64,000 bases of DNA from Glaciimonas soli (GTDB taxonomy: Bacteria > Pseudomonadota > Gammaproteobacteria > Burkholderiales > Burkholderiaceae_D): positions 372,001 through 436,000 of the forward strand of contig NZ_WINI01000001.1 of NCBI RefSeq assembly GCF_009497155.1. The letters run 5' to 3'. Position 1 is the first letter of the stretch, and each line of letters starts with the position of its first letter. The translations under genes were made by a program, and so were the position numbers. Below, in pieces: positions 9,420 to 18,410 of this stretch. Under the pieces are notes generated by a model, which was given only the letters and a program-made list of their open reading frames with translations, was not told the origin of the DNA and searched no databases.

Positions 9420-10352
9420 TTAACGTTTGAGTTTTGGATCCAGCGCATCACGCAAGCCATCACCCATCAAATTAAACGCCAGTACCGAGATCAAAATTGC
9501 TAATCCTGGGAATGTGACGACCCACCATGCACTTTGAATAAATTCCAAAGCGCTGGCCAACATAGACCCCCATTCCGGCGTCGGTGGTTGCGCGCCAAGA
9601 CCGAGAAAGCCCAACGCCGCGGCATCCAGAATCGCCGAAGAAAATCCCAGAGTTGCTTGCACAATCAACGGCGCCGCGCAGTTTGGCAAAACACAATTGA
9701 ACATAATTCGCCACTTACTGGCACCGGCAATCCGTGATGCGCTGACGTAGTCTTTTTCCATTTCGCCGATTACTGCAGCGCGTGTCAGTCGCGTATAGTG
9801 CGGCAACATCACAATCGCAATCGCGTACATGGCATTCATCAAACCTGGGCCGAGAATAGCGACCACTGCAATGGCCAATAACAAACTTGGCAGTGCCAGC
9901 ATGATGTCCATCAAACGCATGATCGCCACTTCCACCATGCCACGGAAATAGCCGGCGAACAGGCCGAGAATAACGCCTAAGATCATGGACAGAGATACCG
10001 ATACCAGACCGATGATCAGCGACAGACGTGCTCCGTGGATCAAACGCGACAACATATCGCGGCCTACCGGATCGGTGCCAAGCAAGAATTTCATCGAGCC
10101 GCCGTCTTGCCAGAATGGCGGGACTAAAATCGCCTCGCGATATTGGTCGATAGCCGAATGCGGCGCAATCAGATCTGCAAACAGCGCCATCAGCACCATC
10201 AGGCAGACAATTGCCAGGCCGATTACGGCGCCGCGATTCTGGCTGAAATAGCCCCAGAATTCGCGTAGTGGTTTCGGTGGCGCAGCAACTGCGGCAGACG
10301 GCTTTAATGGTGCCGATGATGAAGTCGATGTATTGATAGATGGGTTACTCAT
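9420..10352 (-). CDS. dppC: Dipeptide ABC transporter permease DppC
   Basis: Inner-membrane permease that forms the translocation channel with DppB. The 310-residue protein has a low-complexity N-terminal tail of about 28 Ser/Ala/Pro residues. One membrane helix (about 43-63) follows, then the OppC-type periplasmic segment ending in GTDPVGRDMLSRLIHGARLS. Four to five further helices surround the cytoplasmic EAA loop, approximately YVSASRIAGASKWRIMFNCV (about 198-217), that docks the ATPases. The start codon overlaps the dppB stop by four bases. Confidence 0.92.
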   Translation of the reverse strand: MSNPSINTSTSSSAPLKPSAAVAAPPKPLREFWGYFSQNRGAVIGLAIVCLMVLMALFADLIAPHSAIDQYREAILVPPFWQDGGSMKFLLGTDPVGRDMLSRLIHGARLSLIIGLVSVSLSMILGVILGLFAGYFRGMVEVAIMRLMDIMLALPSLLLAIAVVAILGPGLMNAMYAIAIVMLPHYTRLTRAAVIGEMEKDYVSASRIAGASKWRIMFNCVLPNCAAPLIVQATLGFSSAILDAAALGFLGLGAQPPTPEWGSMLASALEFIQSAWWVVTFPGLAILISVLAFNLMGDGLRDALDPKLKR

Positions 10353-11359
10353 TTGCGATGCCGTATACGAGGATTAATCACGCCGTACAACAGATCCACG
10401 ATCAAATTGACGATGATGATGATAGTGGCAGAAAGCAGAATCCCGCCCTGCACCACCGGATAGTCGCGACGCTGAATTGCGCCAACCAGCCATTTGCCGA
10501 TACCCGGCCATGAGAAAATTGTTTCCGTTAAAATTGCGCCTGCCAGCAAAGTGCCGACCTGTAAGCCGATCACCGTTACCACCGGGATCAAGCCATTACG
10601 CAACGCATGCACACCAACTACGCGCCAGGGCGACAAGCCTTTCGCACGCGCGGTACGGACGTAATCTTCACGTAATACTTCCAGCATGGCCGAACGCGTC
10701 ATCCGCGCAATCACCGCCAGCGGAATAGTGCCCAATGCAATAGTTGGCAAGATCAAATGCGACACAGCCGATTTAAATGCCCCAGGATCGCCAGCCAACA
10801 AACTGTCAATCAACATGAAACCGGTCACTGGCGGAATATCGAATAGAAGATCGATCCGCCCCGAGACGGGCGTCCAACCCAAGGTCACGGAAAATAATAA
10901 AATGAGCAATAGCGCCCACCAAAAGACCGGCATCGAATAACCGGTGAGCGACGCGCCCATCACTGAATAATCAAGTACGGTATTGCGCTTTAAAGCTGCC
11001 AAAATACCGGCTGGAATACCAATGATCAAGGCGAATAACATTGCACAAGTGGCCAGTTCCAACGTTGCTGGAAACAGCGCCAAAAATTCTGTCAGCACCG
11101 ATTCATGGGTGGTCACAGACATACCTAAATCGCCATGAAATACTTTGCCGAGATAAGAAAAATATTGCACATAGAGCGGTTGATCCAGCCCAAAGTCGTG
11201 CATCATTTGCGCATAACGCACCGGATCCATACCGCGCTCTCCGGATAACGCTTCAACCGCATTTCCGGGAATCAAATGGATCAATAAAAATACGAGCAGC
11301 GTAATGCCTAGAAAGGTCGGTATGACCAAGCCAAGACGCCGCAGGAGAAATCCAAACAT
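10349..11359 (-). CDS. dppB: Dipeptide ABC transporter permease DppB
   Basis: First permease of the peptide importer, 336 residues from the chosen start. It begins MFGFLLRRLGLVIPTFLGIT, the typical OppB/DppB N-terminal helix, so the ATG at 11359 is preferred over an in-frame start 16 codons upstream. An AGG about nine bases upstream supports this. The conserved EAA-type loop YVRTARAKGLSPWRVVGVHA (about 226-245) faces the ATPases. The gene lies about 110 bases after dppA, with a stem-loop between them. Confidence 0.9.
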   Translation of the reverse strand: MFGFLLRRLGLVIPTFLGITLLVFLLIHLIPGNAVEALSGERGMDPVRYAQMMHDFGLDQPLYVQYFSYLGKVFHGDLGMSVTTHESVLTEFLALFPATLELATCAMLFALIIGIPAGILAALKRNTVLDYSVMGASLTGYSMPVFWWALLLILLFSVTLGWTPVSGRIDLLFDIPPVTGFMLIDSLLAGDPGAFKSAVSHLILPTIALGTIPLAVIARMTRSAMLEVLREDYVRTARAKGLSPWRVVGVHALRNGLIPVVTVIGLQVGTLLAGAILTETIFSWPGIGKWLVGAIQRRDYPVVQGGILLSATIIIIVNLIVDLLYGVINPRIRHRK

Positions 11360-11392
11360 TGAGAGTACCTGCTGAAGGAAAACTAAAATTGT

Positions 11393-11425
11393 GTAAGGTG
11401 AGCACAAAAAACATGCCCACCTTAC
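11393..11425. repeat. Stem-loop between dppA and dppB
   Basis: GTAAGGTG (11393-11400) and CACCTTAC (11418-11425) can pair, and the stem extends inwards by three more pairs past one mismatch. A hairpin after the binding-protein gene of an ABC operon commonly stabilises the upstream message and lowers downstream expression. That role is inferred here. Confidence 0.6.
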
Positions 11426-11470
11426 GCTGATTGAGTGACTTAGCTTACTTACTTAGCTTACGTATTTACC

Positions 11471-13090
11471 TTACTTAGCCAAATCAACCTTATCAAAGAA
11501 GAAGGCGTATGGCGTCGCTGGAATTTTGAAATTCAGCACATTTTTACGCACTGGCACAAATCCCACTGAGTGTGCAATATCAATCATTGGCGCTTCTTCA
11601 TGCGCAATGACCTGAGCTTTTTCGTACAAGGCTGCACGATCAGCTTGTTTCGATGTCAGCTTAGCTTTTTGGATCAGCGCATCGAAATCTTTGTCACACC
11701 AGCGCGCAACGTTGCCGCCGCCCTTAACACCGTCGCAACTGAGTAAATTGCCAAAGAAGTTATCTGGATCGCCATTGTCACCGGACCAACCAAACATCAT
11801 CGATTGCTGATCGCCGACCTTGCTACGCTTGAGGTACTCGCCCCATTCATAAGTCGTCAGCTTTACTTTCACGCCAATTTTGGCCCAATCGGACTGAATC
11901 AACTCACCCGCACGCTTACCATCAGGCATGTAAGGACGCTGTACTGGCAGATACCACATTTCGATTTCTACGCCGTTTGGATAACCGGCCTTAGCCAGCA
12001 AAGCCTTCGCTTTTACCGGGTCGTAAGCATAATCCTGGACCTTGTCGTTGTATGACCACAGTGTTGGTGGTATCAAATTTTTAGCCGGTTGGCCTGCACC
12101 TTGATACACCGTTTTGAGGATACTTGCCTTATCGATTGCCATGCTCAAAGCTTGACGCACCAGTTTGTTATCAAATGGTTTTTTATTGACGTTAAAAGCG
12201 ATGTAACCAATGTTCATACCTGGCTTGGAGATCAGATTGACATTGGCGTCCGCCTTCATCAACGCTAAATCGGCTGGCTTCGGATAGGACATTACCTGGC
12301 ATTCATTCGCTTTCAATTTAGCGTAACGTACCGATGCATCCGGTGTGATGGCGTAAATTAAGCTATCCAGTTTTGGGCGACCATTCCAATAAGCATCAAA
12401 TGCTTTGTAGCGTATCACCGCATCTTTTTGATATGAAACAAATTCAAACGGACCGGTACCAATTGGATCGGTGTCGATCGCCGTCATATTGTTCTGCTTC
12501 TGCATATTGCCAGCATATTCTGCTGAATAGATGGAAGCAAACGACATCACCAAGTCAGCCAGGAATGGCGCTTCAGCATGTTTGAGTTTAAATACCACTG
12601 TGTTGTCATCAACCTTCTCTACTTTGTCGATAATCTTGTCAAGACCCATATCGAGGTAGTAGCCAAAGGTTTGACCAACCGCTAATTTATTGTATGGATT
12701 TTTAGGGTCGCCCATACGGCTAAATGTAAACACGACATCATCCGCATTGAAGTCACGGGTCGGCTTGAATTTGGCATTGCTGTGGAATTTGACGCCTTTA
12801 CGCAGCTTGAAAGTGTAGGTCAAACCATCTTGTGAAATTTCCCACGACTCTGCTAACGAAGGTTTGATGTTGGTTGTACCAAGCTCGAAATCAACCAGGC
12901 GGTTATAAATCGGATTGGCAGAAGCATCAAACGTGGTACCAGTGGTATAGAGCTGTGGACTGAAACCTTCAGGGCTCGCCTCGGAGCAATACACCAGAGT
13001 TTTTTTCGCTTGTGCGGCAGCGAAGCCGGCACAGGTACTCAAAACAGCGACAAGTCCTACCTTAGCTGCGAATTGTAGATTTTTTTTCAT
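11471..13090 (-). CDS. dppA: Periplasmic dipeptide-binding protein DppA (SBP family 5)
   Basis: Solute receptor of the peptide importer, 539 residues. It has a Sec signal peptide (MKKNLQFAAKVGLVAVLSTC, with probable cleavage after AGFAAAQA near residue 28). The mature protein begins KTLVYCSEASPEGFSPQLYT, very similar to the start of DppA-type proteins. The family-5 core includes AESWEISQDGLTYTFKLRKG (about 79-98) and the closing domain to about 520. It is the first and presumably most highly expressed gene of dppABCDF, directly downstream of the cupin regulator. Dipeptide specificity is likely but haem, glutathione or other peptides cannot be excluded. Confidence 0.92.
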   Translation of the reverse strand: MKKNLQFAAKVGLVAVLSTCAGFAAAQAKKTLVYCSEASPEGFSPQLYTTGTTFDASANPIYNRLVDFELGTTNIKPSLAESWEISQDGLTYTFKLRKGVKFHSNAKFKPTRDFNADDVVFTFSRMGDPKNPYNKLAVGQTFGYYLDMGLDKIIDKVEKVDDNTVVFKLKHAEAPFLADLVMSFASIYSAEYAGNMQKQNNMTAIDTDPIGTGPFEFVSYQKDAVIRYKAFDAYWNGRPKLDSLIYAITPDASVRYAKLKANECQVMSYPKPADLALMKADANVNLISKPGMNIGYIAFNVNKKPFDNKLVRQALSMAIDKASILKTVYQGAGQPAKNLIPPTLWSYNDKVQDYAYDPVKAKALLAKAGYPNGVEIEMWYLPVQRPYMPDGKRAGELIQSDWAKIGVKVKLTTYEWGEYLKRSKVGDQQSMMFGWSGDNGDPDNFFGNLLSCDGVKGGGNVARWCDKDFDALIQKAKLTSKQADRAALYEKAQVIAHEEAPMIDIAHSVGFVPVRKNVLNFKIPATPYAFFFDKVDLAK

Positions 13091-13103
13091 CTTTGGTCTC
13101 TTT

Positions 13104-13142
13104 CTTGGTTGCTTGGTTGCTTGGTTGATATGGCAATGCCAT
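13104..13142. repeat. Three tandem 8-base repeats and a palindrome in the dppA leader
   Basis: CTTGGTTG is repeated three times without gaps at 13104-13127, immediately followed by the 13-base palindrome ATGGCA-A-TGCCAT at 13130-13142. The element lies 14-52 bases upstream of the dppA start codon, in the leader or promoter. Confidence 0.8.
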
Positions 13143-13206
13143 GCATTTCAGCTGCGTTTATGAAATATCCCGTCAAACATTACGTTAAATCACGCACACC
13201 TTATAT

Positions 13207-13872
13207 TTATACACCCACTGCTTTTACATCTACGTTAAAAAACTCTGTACCACCTTTGAAAACCTGATGCCCGCCGCTGCTGCTTTTGCGGCTCTTACTT
13301 GTAGAAATTTGAACAAACTCTTCAAACAACTTCGTTGTTCCCATCCAAATTAGTTCAGCCTGTTGATTTTGATGCAGCAATACCTCCACGCTGTGGGGGA
13401 TATTCGCATCAAAATGTAAACTATCACCAACATTAAGCACATATCGTTCCATCCCAACCGCATATTCCACTTTACCGCTTAACACAAATACCATTTCATC
13501 ACCCTCGTGTGAAACGGTCTCTGATTTATAACCCATCGGCATAGTAAATTTCACCGAATGAATCTGGCTTCCCGGGAATACCGTCGACAAGCGCTCATAG
13601 CGCACCTGCCCATTAATGACTGAATATGGTTTTCTTTGTCCCTGGTACGTATCAGGCAGTGCTTGTGCAGGCTGTTCTACCAAATCGCTTACCGCGATGT
13701 TGAGTGCTTTGGCGATAACAACTAATGAGGAAATCGAAGCACTGGTTTGATTGCGCTCCAATTGCGATAGGAAACCCGCAGTCAAGCCTGTTTCTTCCGC
13801 AATCTGGACCAGCGTTTTTTTGATTTTATGGCGTCGCGCACGGATAGTGCGTCCCAATTCGGGCATACCCAT
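13207..13872 (-). CDS. XRE family transcriptional regulator with C-terminal cupin sensor domain
   Basis: This 221-residue protein has an N-terminal lambda-type helix-turn-helix (about 7-62; VQIAEETGLTAGFLSQLERN contains the two helices). A short linker leads to a cupin beta-barrel (about 112-185) with the motif VSHEGDEMVFVLSGKVEYAV and a PHSVEV second motif. Regulators of this architecture (PuuR, SutR and relatives) sense small metabolites through the cupin. It lies 116 bases upstream of dppA on the same strand, so it probably controls the peptide transporter. The ATG is preceded by AGGAG at good spacing. Confidence 0.88.
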   Translation of the reverse strand: MGMPELGRTIRARRHKIKKTLVQIAEETGLTAGFLSQLERNQTSASISSLVVIAKALNIAVSDLVEQPAQALPDTYQGQRKPYSVINGQVRYERLSTVFPGSQIHSVKFTMPMGYKSETVSHEGDEMVFVLSGKVEYAVGMERYVLNVGDSLHFDANIPHSVEVLLHQNQQAELIWMGTTKLFEEFVQISTSKSRKSSSGGHQVFKGGTEFFNVDVKAVGV

Positions 13873-14082
13873 TTTGTCTCCTCGACTTTACCTGCCGGCC
13901 TATTTTGGCCGTTAATAGTTGTCATCGTCACATGATAAAGTGAGGCAAATTATAGTCACACTACAATTTCAGTCAAGACAAAATTTTTCATTGTTGAAGT
14001 TGTCATTTAATAATATATACATGCGCAGTTACGTTCTCTGCGCACCATCAAAGACAGAATAGAGAATTGAATCTGCTCCGAA

Positions 14083-14316
14083 ATGGCAGCAATCAAGCCC
14101 GCTTTTTTGCGAGTAATCAGAGAGATGATTGGGGCTGGCCGGATTTGTGTTGAACTCGCCCAACAACTTCACGCCATCGAAAAAGCCATCACGAATGCGA
14201 AGAAAGCACTCATACATGACCATATAGCTCACTGCCTGGAAGCACAAATGGACAGCGGTGCCAAAACTAGCAAAGCAACTCCGGCAGAGTTTAAAGAAAT
14301 TACTAGATATCTATAA
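14083..14316 (+). pseudogene. 5'-truncated copy of a CsoR/RcnR-family repressor gene
   Basis: The open frame of 77 codons matches the intact repressor at 18446-18724 from about its residue 24 to the end. It lacks the first 15 residues, including the N-terminal His-rich segment (HPPHESH) and part of helix 1. The conserved Cys (residue 22), His (47) and Cys (51) of the metal site remain. A stop codon lies five codons upstream of the ATG, no G-tract operator is present, and there is no clear Shine-Dalgarno sequence. From 14124 onward the DNA aligns with the intact gene without gaps over 193 bases and with about 22 mismatches. It is best read as a decayed duplicate, although a short expressed protein cannot be excluded. 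Confidence 0.7.
14124..14316 (+). repeat. Direct repeat, left copy (CsoR-family 3' end)
   Basis: A 193-base segment is repeated in the same orientation at 18532-18724 with no gaps and about 171 matches counted by eye. Upstream of 14124 the similarity fades quickly. The two copies bracket the sulfur-oxidoreductase cluster. Confidence 0.85.
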
Positions 14317-14344
14317 ACAAGTCCGCCGAACGGATTTTAAAAAT

Positions 14345-15709
14345 TTAGCCTCGGCGGTAGCGGGCAGCCGGATGCCGCGCGGGTAAGAGCGGCTGCCTGG
14401 CCTCAAACAACTTCTCGCGTAATGTCCCGTCTTCATAATCCAGCTTATAAGAACCACGTGCTTGCAGTTCCGGAATCACCAGATTGACAAAGTCCTCGAA
14501 ACTTTCAGGCGCCACGGTGCGCGTAAGGTTGAAGCCGTCGATATCGGTGTCTCTGACCCACGCTTCCAGCTGATCGGCCACCTGCTGCGGTGAGCCGACG
14601 ATGGTAACGTAACGCCCGCCCAGCGCCAGTTGGTCAAGCAGCTTGCGCACTGTCCAGCCAGCATCGGCGGCGCTGACCGCTTTGGCGGAGGACTGAATGG
14701 CATTGCTGGCGGCTGGCCTGATTGCTTCATCAATACCATACCTGGAAAAATCGAAGCCAGTACCGGCAGCGAAGTGCGCAAGGCCGGCTTCCGGATTCGC
14801 ATAGCGGCAGTATTCGACATATTTCTCGCGCGCTTCGGCGGCAGTCGGGGCAACGATGACCGAGACACCCATGAAGATTTTCAGATCATTGCGCTGGCGA
14901 CCGGCTAGCTGTGCCTGATCGCGCAGATCATGCACCAGCTTGCGCGCTGCCTCCGGCTTCTGGCTGGAGATGAATACGCATTCGGCATGGGCGGCGGCAA
15001 ACTGCTGACCACGATCCGAAGCGCCGGCCTGATACAGCACCGGCGTGCGTTGCGGTGATGGCTCGCTGAGATGGTAACCGTCTACCTCGTAGTGTTCACC
15101 GCGATGCTTGATGCGGTGCACCTTGGCCGGATCGGCAAAGATGCGGCGCTGGCGATCGCGCAGTAGCGCGCCATCTTCCCAACTGCCTTCCCATAGCTTG
15201 TAGAGCACCTGCATGAATTCTTCCGCCCGTTCATAGCGGGCATCGTGTTCCGGCTGCTCGCTCAATCCCATGGCACGCGCCGCGCTGTCCAGATAGCCGG
15301 TGACAATATTCCAGCCTATCCTGCCACGTGTCAGGTGATCGAGGGTCGACATTCGGCGCGCAAACAGATACGGCGCTTCGTAGGTCAGGTTAACGGTGAC
15401 ACCGAAACCGAGATGCCTGGTAACCGCAGCCATCGCCGACACCAGCAACAAGGGGTCGTTGACTGGCAACTGGATAGCTTCTCGTGCGGTCAGGTCGGCT
15501 GAATCTTGATAGACATCGTAGACACCGACGATATCGGCCAAAAACAGACCGTCGAACTTGCCGCGTTCCAGCAATCTGGCCTGCTCGGTCCAGTATTCAA
15601 TGCTGGTGTAATCGGTAGAACGGTCGCGCGGGTGCGTCCACAAGCCATGATTAATATGCCCGACGCAATTCATGTTGAAGGCGTTGAGGCGAATTTGCTT
15701 CTTCGACAT
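14345..15709 (-). CDS. NtaA/DmoA/DszA-type FMN-dependent monooxygenase (LLM class)
   Basis: This 454-residue protein belongs to the class C flavin-dependent bacterial luciferase-like family. It carries FDGLFLADIVGVYD (about 52-65), TRHLGFGVTVNLTYEAPYLF (about 96-115) and GRIGWNIVTGYLDSAARAMG (about 128-147), which are hallmarks of the NtaA/SnaA/SoxA/DszA subfamily. These enzymes use reduced FMN from a separate reductase, plus O2, to oxidise sulfur or amine compounds such as dimethyl sulfide, dibenzothiophene sulfone or nitrilotriacetate. It is the last gene of a minus-strand trio after two SfnB-like genes, which suggests organosulfur scavenging. No flavin reductase or transporter gene is adjacent. 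The cluster is visibly richer in G+C than its neighbours. Confidence 0.88.
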   Translation of the reverse strand: MSKKQIRLNAFNMNCVGHINHGLWTHPRDRSTDYTSIEYWTEQARLLERGKFDGLFLADIVGVYDVYQDSADLTAREAIQLPVNDPLLLVSAMAAVTRHLGFGVTVNLTYEAPYLFARRMSTLDHLTRGRIGWNIVTGYLDSAARAMGLSEQPEHDARYERAEEFMQVLYKLWEGSWEDGALLRDRQRRIFADPAKVHRIKHRGEHYEVDGYHLSEPSPQRTPVLYQAGASDRGQQFAAAHAECVFISSQKPEAARKLVHDLRDQAQLAGRQRNDLKIFMGVSVIVAPTAAEAREKYVEYCRYANPEAGLAHFAAGTGFDFSRYGIDEAIRPAASNAIQSSAKAVSAADAGWTVRKLLDQLALGGRYVTIVGSPQQVADQLEAWVRDTDIDGFNLTRTVAPESFEDFVNLVIPELQARGSYKLDYEDGTLREKLFEARQPLLPARHPAARYRRG

Positions 15710-15727
15710 AGGCTTATTTAGTATTGA

Positions 15728-16936
15728 TCAGATGGCACCGTGGCGCGGCGGATTTTTTTCGTTGAGATAGTAGTTGCCTACCGCGTGATACTTCCAGCGC
15801 ACCGGATCGTGCAAGGTATGGGTGCGGGCGTTGCGCCAATGGCGGTCGAGATTGTGCTCCACCAGCGTTGCTTGCGTGCCAGCCAGCTCGAACAGCTTGC
15901 TGCCAGCAGCCAGCGATATTTCGGTGCTCAGCACGCGTGCTTCCGCCACTGCTATCGAAGCAGCTGCTACTGATGCCACCGTCGGATTCAAAGCCGCAAC
16001 GTCGACTGCCGCACCGGCCAGTTCCAGCAATGCTTCCGCGCCGGCCAGTCGCACTGCCAGGTTGCCGAACTCCTGAACCGTGAGAGGATCGTCGATGGCA
16101 CGTTCCACCTTGCTATCGATCCAGGCGCGCGAGCGGGTACGTACGAATGCTGCGGCGTCGTGCAAGGCGGCGCGGGCAATGCCGATATCGATCGCTGCAT
16201 GCAGCAATTGCGCCACCGGGCCAAGTGAAGTCGGTCGCTCAAAAGCGCTCTGAAACGGCAGCACTTCTTCTGCTGTCACCCACACATTGGCGAACACCAC
16301 GGAACCGCTGCCGGTAGTGCGTTGGCCGAAACCGGACCAGTCGTCAATCACGTCGACGCCCTCGGCATCGCGCTTGACAATGGCCAGTTGCTGGACGCCG
16401 TCGTCGTCGATCACCGAAACCGGAATCCGGTGCGCGTACAGCGCCCCGGTTGCATAGAATTTACGTCCATTGATACGGAAACCCTGACCATCCTTACTAA
16501 GGCGAGTGCGTCGCTCTTGCGAGGTGCGCGTGCCGAGTTCCGCCAAGGCGTTGCCGAAACGTTCACCGGCCAGGATACGTTCGAAATAATAGCGCTTTTG
16601 CGCTTCGCTGCCATTGACCCGCAGAATCTCGACCGCATAGAAATGGTTTTGCGGAATCTGTCCCAGCGAGCCGTCGGCAGCGGCAATCGTGGCGATCACT
16701 TCAGCCAGCGTAGCGTGCGAGACACCAGCACCGCCATAGGCACGCGGCACCGATATTCCCCACAGGCCTGAGCGGGAAAACTGTTCCAGCTCATGTAGTG
16801 GCAGCCGCCGTTCGCTGTCACGCTTGCTGGCTTCGCGTGTAAATGAGGCTGCCAGCGCGCGCGCTGCGGCAATAGCCTGAATATCGTCGAGGATGCGCAC
16901 CACCGGTCCGGTAGCGGCATTAATTGAAGTCGTCAT
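15728..16936 (-). CDS. SfnB-type sulfur acquisition oxidoreductase (acyl-CoA dehydrogenase fold), copy 1
   Basis: A 402-residue protein of the acyl-CoA dehydrogenase superfamily, in the FMN/FAD-dependent DszC/SfnB branch. The N-terminal helical domain includes GLWGISVPRAYGGAGVSHAT (about 57-76). The middle beta domain has GRKFYATGALYAHRIPVSVI (about 156-175) and WSGFGQRTTGSGSVVFANVW (about 199-218). The C-terminal bundle ends with RHWRNARTHTLHDPVRWKYH. SfnB proteins act in use of dimethyl sulfone and related sulfur sources, but the exact reaction is poorly defined. It is separated from its paralogue by four bases and from the monooxygenase by 18, so the trio is one operon. Confidence 0.88.
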   Translation of the reverse strand: MTTSINAATGPVVRILDDIQAIAAARALAASFTREASKRDSERRLPLHELEQFSRSGLWGISVPRAYGGAGVSHATLAEVIATIAAADGSLGQIPQNHFYAVEILRVNGSEAQKRYYFERILAGERFGNALAELGTRTSQERRTRLSKDGQGFRINGRKFYATGALYAHRIPVSVIDDDGVQQLAIVKRDAEGVDVIDDWSGFGQRTTGSGSVVFANVWVTAEEVLPFQSAFERPTSLGPVAQLLHAAIDIGIARAALHDAAAFVRTRSRAWIDSKVERAIDDPLTVQEFGNLAVRLAGAEALLELAGAAVDVAALNPTVASVAAASIAVAEARVLSTEISLAAGSKLFELAGTQATLVEHNLDRHWRNARTHTLHDPVRWKYHAVGNYYLNEKNPPRHGAI

Positions 16937-16940
16937 GATG

Positions 16941-18185
16941 TCAGTTCCAGGAATGGTGTGCGGGCGCGATGTCGTTCAGCAGGTAGTTGCCGATGGCGTG
17001 CAGCTTCCAGCGTACCGGATCGTGCAAGGTATGGGTACGGGCATTTCGCCAGTGGCGGTCCAGGTTATGTTCTGCCAGAGTAGATGCCGAGCCAGCCAGT
17101 TCAAACAGTTTCTCGCTAGCGAGCAACGCAATCTCGGTAGTCAGCACCTTTGCTTTAGCGACGGCGATCGAGGCACGTGCAGAAGCGTCAGCATCAATCT
17201 CCACGCTGGAAATCTGATCCAGCGCCACCGCTGCTTTCACCAGCAGTGCATTGGCGGCATGCAGGCGAATTTTCAAGTCGCCGATATCGCTGATGACGTA
17301 AGGATCATCGCTGGCGCGCTCGACGCCGCTATCGGCCCAAGGCCGCGAACGGGTACGGACGAACAGCACTGTATCTTCGATGGCGGCAGCAGCGATCCCA
17401 GCGTCGATCGCAGCCTGAATCAGCTGCGAGGCCGGCCCCTGAATGCTGGCCTGCTCGGCCAGCTTCCGTAGCGACAGCACGTTTTCCGCGGCCACTGCCA
17501 GATTTTCCAACAGCACCGTGCCGCTAGCGGTAGTGCGCTGGCCGAACCCCGACCAGTCGTCGATGATAGTCAGACCAGACGTGCCACGCTTGACGAACAC
17601 CAGCACCGGCTGGCCCTGCTCATCCAACGCCTTGACCGGGACCCAATGCGCGAACAAGGCACCGGTAGAATAGAATTTCTTGCCGTTGAGGCGGTAGCCA
17701 TTTGGCGTTTCGGTCAGGCGCGCCTTCATCTCCAGAATGTTCTTGGTACCGCGTTCCGGTCCCGCGTTGCCGATGCGCTGACCGCTCAGCACGTCGCCAT
17801 AGATGCGCGCCTTTTGCGCGGCGTCCGCGCTGTGCGCTACCACGCCGAGGATACCGAAATGGTTTTGCGGGATTTGGCCCAGCGCCGGATCGGCGGCACA
17901 CAGCAAACGGAATACTTCTGCCAGCGTGCGGTAGGAAACCTGGGCACCGCCAAACTCGCGCGGCACCGTAATGCCGCCCAGTCCGCTGGCGGAAAATTTC
18001 TCGATTTCCACCCAAGGCAGGCGACGCTCGCGATCGCGCGCGCTGGCGTCGACCCGGAACTCGGCGGCCAGCTCGCGCGCAATATCCAGCGCTTCCTGGT
18101 CCGTATTGATACGATGCGCCGGCAAGACCCGGGATAACAGATCTGCCTGACTTACATCCGCTGCTATAGTCGCGATAGACGACAT
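16941..18185 (-). CDS. SfnB-type sulfur acquisition oxidoreductase, copy 2
   Basis: This 414-residue paralogue of the preceding entry shares GGITVPREFGGAQVSYRTLA (about 74-93), GKKFYSTGALFAHWVPVKAL (about 172-191), WSGFGQRTTASGTVLLENLA and the C-terminal RHWRNARTHTLHDPVRWKLH. It is the promoter-proximal gene of the trio. AGAGAGG six bases before the ATG supports the start. Two tandem but divergent SfnB-like genes suggest a heteromeric enzyme or two substrates; that is inference. Long spurious frames overlap it in other frames because of its high G+C content. Confidence 0.88.
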   Translation of the reverse strand: MSSIATIAADVSQADLLSRVLPAHRINTDQEALDIARELAAEFRVDASARDRERRLPWVEIEKFSASGLGGITVPREFGGAQVSYRTLAEVFRLLCAADPALGQIPQNHFGILGVVAHSADAAQKARIYGDVLSGQRIGNAGPERGTKNILEMKARLTETPNGYRLNGKKFYSTGALFAHWVPVKALDEQGQPVLVFVKRGTSGLTIIDDWSGFGQRTTASGTVLLENLAVAAENVLSLRKLAEQASIQGPASQLIQAAIDAGIAAAAIEDTVLFVRTRSRPWADSGVERASDDPYVISDIGDLKIRLHAANALLVKAAVALDQISSVEIDADASARASIAVAKAKVLTTEIALLASEKLFELAGSASTLAEHNLDRHWRNARTHTLHDPVRWKLHAIGNYLLNDIAPAHHSWN

Positions 18186-18410
18186 GAATCACCTCTCTGA
18201 TAGCGCAGTTGACGTCAGCTTGTGGCTGTCGTCGGTTGCCAAGAAAAAACTATAGCGTGGAGGCAAGTCGGGCGTCCAATAAGAAAAACGCCTGAGCGTA
18301 TGCGGAAATTGTTTTACCGGATTGCGTCAGATAACAAAATCGTTCTTTACTACCCGTTGGTGCGACGCAACAATGAAATCGGCGCCGAAAATGCTTTCCA
18401 ACATCTTTGA

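Noticed and set aside
17620-18192. A 190-codon minus-strand frame overlapping sfnB copy 2, and several other frames of 130-160 codons in 14476-18137
   Set aside because: High G+C content makes stop codons rare in every frame here. The products are Arg/Ala-rich with no family pattern, whereas the SfnB and NtaA readings match known families throughout.
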